The notes under the pieces: model-generated
What the model saw: only the letters and a program-made list of their open reading frames with translations
The model's database searches: none
What the model was told of the DNA's origin: nothing
Assembly (NCBI GenBank): GCA_002748015.1
Contig: PDRH01000118.1
Location: 1-8,340, forward strand
DNA: 8,340 nt
Origin: Bacteroidota bacterium
GTDB lineage: Bacteria > Bacteroidota > Bacteroidia > Bacteroidales > CAJPTX01
Reading direction: 5' to 3'
Made by a program: the position numbers and the translations under genes
Part shown: piece after piece, positions 6,232-8,340 of the stretch
Numbering within the stretch: the first letter of the stretch is position 1
How the letters are laid out: every line of letters starts with the position of its first letter

Positions 6232-7821
6232 ATGGCAACAGAGCAATCGCCCCAGCAGGGGGCAGGATCCATGCCTCAGGGGAGGCGTTTCACCCCGCAG
6301 GGAACAGCGGGCATCATTGGTAGCAAGCTGCCACCAAACGCAAAGGAGCTGGAGGCGGCGGTGCTGGGTGCGCTGATGATGGACCAGGAGCTGGCCATCG
6401 ACATGCAGGAGTTCCTTCGCCCGGAGCACCTATATGAGCCGCAACATGCGACGATCTATGGGGCGATATCTGCACTGGTACAGGAGAAGCGCGCGGTGGA
6501 CATCCTGTCAGTAAGCCAGAAGCTCCGTGACCAGGACAAGCTAGAGGAGGTGGGGGGGCATACGCGGCTGCTGGAGCTGACAATGCAGGTGGCATCGGGG
6601 GCGCACGCAGTGGATCATGCAAAGGTGGTTATCGACAAGTACCTCAAGCGCGAGATGATCCACATAGCGAACGACCTGCAGCACCAGGCCTACGACGGGG
6701 AGACGGACGTGGAGGAGCTGATGGAGGAGGCCGAGAGCAAGATATTTGAGCTGCACGAGTCGGGGATGCGCAAAGAGATGCGCCCTGCGGAGACGGTGGT
6801 CAAGGAGACGCTCGACTTCATCGAAGAGCTAAAGAACGATACGGACAAGTACAGCGGCGTACCGACGGGCTTCCCGCTACTCGATGAGGTTACCCTAGGG
6901 TGGCAGCCAGGCGACCTGATTATCCTGGCGGCGCGCCCTTCGATGGGTAAGACCGCCTTTGCGCTGACTATGGCTCGTAACATGGCCATAGACCTAAAGC
7001 AGTCAGTGGCCTTCTTCTCGCTGGAAATGTCGAACATGCAGCTGATGCTCCGTATGCTAGTCTCGGAGACGGGGATTGATTCTAAGATGCTGCGTGCTGG
7101 GCGGCTCTCCGAGCAGGATATGGGGCGGCTGGTGCAGGCGGGTGGGGATATATCTGAGGCTAAACTCTACCTGGACGACAGCATGGATATAGGTATCGGG
7201 GAGATCCGGGCGAAGTGCAGACGACTCAAGACCAAGTACGACATCAACTTCGTCGTCATTGACTACCTGCAGCTAATCCAGGCTCCCGTACTACGCAATA
7301 GCAACCGCGAGCAGCAGGTGAGCATGATCTCGCGCGAGCTGAAGGCCCTGGCCAAGGAGCTGAATGTTCCCATCCTGGCCCTAGCCCAGCTGAGCCGCGA
7401 CGCAGAGAAGCGCGGAAAAGGGACCAAGCCGGTACTCTCAGACCTCCGTGAATCCGGGTCAATCGAGCAGGATGCCGACCTGGTGCTATTCATCAACCGG
7501 CCAGAGCGGAGCGGGATAGAGAGGTTCCCGGATGAAACCTCTACGGCTGGGAAGGCTGAGATCATCATTGCGAAGCACCGTAACGGTGAAACAGCAACGA
7601 TATTCATGGACTTCATCGGTTCGCAGACGAAGTTCGTGGACAACATGGACCGGGTGAATCATAACGACAGCAACGGAGGTATGTCCAGCGCAGGTTTTAG
7701 CGCTCCCCCCTCCGCTCCTACGCAGATCTTGGGTTCTCGGATAAACGAAAGCGCACCATCTGCGGGTGGCGCTTCGGATGAGCTACCCCCCATTGCGCCC
7801 AGCGGGGATATACCCTTCTAG
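6232..7821 (+). CDS. dnaB: Replicative DNA helicase DnaB
   Basis: A 529-residue hexameric replicative helicase that unwinds DNA 5' to 3' at the fork and recruits primase through its N-terminal domain. Seen: an N-terminal DnaB domain from about residue 33 (LPPNAKELEAAVLGALM) to 135, a linker helix region to about 205, then the RecA-like ATPase domain: PTGFPLLDEVTLGWQPGDL (211-229), Walker A ARPSMGKT (234-241), FSLEMS with catalytic Glu265, Walker B VVIDYLQLI (341-349), AQLSRD (385-390), DLRESGSIEQDADLVLFINRPE (404-425, motif H4) and IAKHRNG (446-452) with the likely arginine finger Arg450. Residues 1-32 and 471-529 are Gly/Ser/Pro-rich and probably disordered; the end, SGDIPF, resembles the SSB tail tip. 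The ATG begins one base after the folA stop. No intein or truncation. Confidence 0.98.
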   Translation: MATEQSPQQGAGSMPQGRRFTPQGTAGIIGSKLPPNAKELEAAVLGALMMDQELAIDMQEFLRPEHLYEPQHATIYGAISALVQEKRAVDILSVSQKLRDQDKLEEVGGHTRLLELTMQVASGAHAVDHAKVVIDKYLKREMIHIANDLQHQAYDGETDVEELMEEAESKIFELHESGMRKEMRPAETVVKETLDFIEELKNDTDKYSGVPTGFPLLDEVTLGWQPGDLIILAARPSMGKTAFALTMARNMAIDLKQSVAFFSLEMSNMQLMLRMLVSETGIDSKMLRAGRLSEQDMGRLVQAGGDISEAKLYLDDSMDIGIGEIRAKCRRLKTKYDINFVVIDYLQLIQAPVLRNSNREQQVSMISRELKALAKELNVPILALAQLSRDAEKRGKGTKPVLSDLRESGSIEQDADLVLFINRPERSGIERFPDETSTAGKAEIIIAKHRNGETATIFMDFIGSQTKFVDNMDRVNHNDSNGGMSSAGFSAPPSAPTQILGSRINESAPSAGGASDELPPIAPSGDIPF

Positions 7822-7843
7822 GTATATCGGTATCAGGTGCTAG

Positions 7844-8308
7844 CTAGCGGCGTGCGAGGTCGCTAACCAGACCGTTGAGTAGCCCGATGAAGGCCTGCCT
7901 GTCGAAGTGGCTCATGGAGGTACACGCCCGGCGGAGGATTAGCTCGAAGGCCTGCTCTACCTCCTGGATAATCGCCATGCCCTTAGGGGTAAGGGCAACG
8001 TACTTCTCACGGGCATCCTGCGCACCAGACTGGCGTGATACTAGCCCCCTGGAAAGAAGACCGCTCACCTCTCGGGATACGTAGGGCATATCGCGTGCTA
8101 CGGAAGCAGCGAGGTCGGTCATATTGGAGTAGCCAAGATGCGAAACAGCCAGCAGAACGAGTGCTGCGTCGAAGTCCATTCCCCGGGTTTCCCCCTTGTT
8201 GAGAACATTGGTTAGGGCGGTTCGTATGGCGGTTTCTGCACCCTTTATGGCGAAATAGAGCTGCAGGATTTCCAGAGGCTCCTTGTGCGGGAAGGCCCCA
8301 CTCCCCAT
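7844..8308 (-). CDS. MarR-family winged-helix transcriptional regulator (start may lie beyond the right edge)
   Basis: 154 residues from the ATG at 8308. The MarR layout is clear: an N-terminal dimerisation helix (PLEILQLYFAIKGAETAIRTALTNVL, 11-36), a winged helix-turn-helix with TDLAASVARDMPYVSREVSGLLSRGLV (64-90), a wing containing the family Asp-x-Arg (Asp98, Arg100) and VALTPKG (104-110), then C-terminal dimer helices. It would bind DNA as a dimer and usually represses a neighbouring gene in response to a small ligand; the target is not visible and probably lies to the right. The frame stays open upstream of 8308 to the window edge (reading AENNLLAD before the Met), so a longer start outside the window cannot be excluded, although 154 residues is already full length for the family. 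It is convergent with dnaB, 22 bases apart, with no terminator-like hairpin between them. Confidence 0.85.
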   Translation of the reverse strand: MGSGAFPHKEPLEILQLYFAIKGAETAIRTALTNVLNKGETRGMDFDAALVLLAVSHLGYSNMTDLAASVARDMPYVSREVSGLLSRGLVSRQSGAQDAREKYVALTPKGMAIIQEVEQAFELILRRACTSMSHFDRQAFIGLLNGLVSDLARR

Positions 8309-8340
8309 ATCAGCTAGAAGATTGTTTTCGGCCTGTGGCA

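Noticed and set aside
7839..7848. GCTAGCTAGC palindrome between dnaB and the MarR gene as an operator or terminator
   Set aside because: It covers the stop codon of the MarR gene at its 3' end, is only 10 bp with no loop, and is too short to claim as a site.
1..8340. CRISPR array, insertion sequence, tRNA, rRNA, phage or toxin-antitoxin module
   Set aside because: No regularly spaced identical repeats, transposase-like protein, terminal inverted repeats, cloverleaf or paired small genes were seen on either strand.

Overview
The window looks like a GC-rich member of the Bacteroidales, most likely Porphyromonas or a close relative. Evidence: a very large BspA-type leucine-rich-repeat surface protein that appears to end in a type IX secretion sorting domain; a DUF6266-type protein, a family I know only from Bacteroidetes; a DnaB with a Bacteroidetes-style ARPSMGKT Walker A motif; and perfect Bacteroidetes -7 boxes (TAnnTTTG, twice as TACCTTTG) in front of genes without Shine-Dalgarno sequences. 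The genus is an inference; the phylum is well supported.

Layout. Positions 1-3411 (minus strand) are one unbroken reading frame of 1137 codons that runs off the left edge: signal peptide, six tandem LRR/cap modules, an acidic Gly/Asn linker, and the first residues of a T9SS C-terminal domain. Positions 3412-3703 are a divergent promoter region. Positions 3704-4473 (plus) are a DUF6266-like gene broken by a frameshift. Positions 4451-5692 (minus) are hemW, overlapping the broken gene tail to tail. Positions 5736-7821 (plus) are folA and dnaB, separated by one base. Positions 7844-8308 (minus) are a MarR-family regulator, convergent with dnaB and still open at the right edge.

How the genes relate. 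folA (tetrahydrofolate, hence dTMP and purines) and dnaB (replicative helicase) form a tight plus-strand pair behind one promoter, and both serve DNA replication. hemW diverges from them. The BspA-like gene is a cell-surface adhesin candidate with its own promoter and a leader of about 115 nt. Nothing here forms a new multi-gene defence or biosynthetic system.

Most interesting points. (1) The DUF6266 frameshift is explained exactly by a 5-bp tandem copy (TGGGC twice) that also turns an imperfect inverted repeat into a perfect 15-bp hairpin, the signature of a quasipalindrome template-switch mutation; removing five bases restores a continuous 254-residue protein with an LGF junction. (2) DnaB ends in GDIPF, resembling the SSB C-terminal tip. 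(3) DHFR carries Ala where most bacterial enzymes have the active-site Trp (E. coli Trp22).
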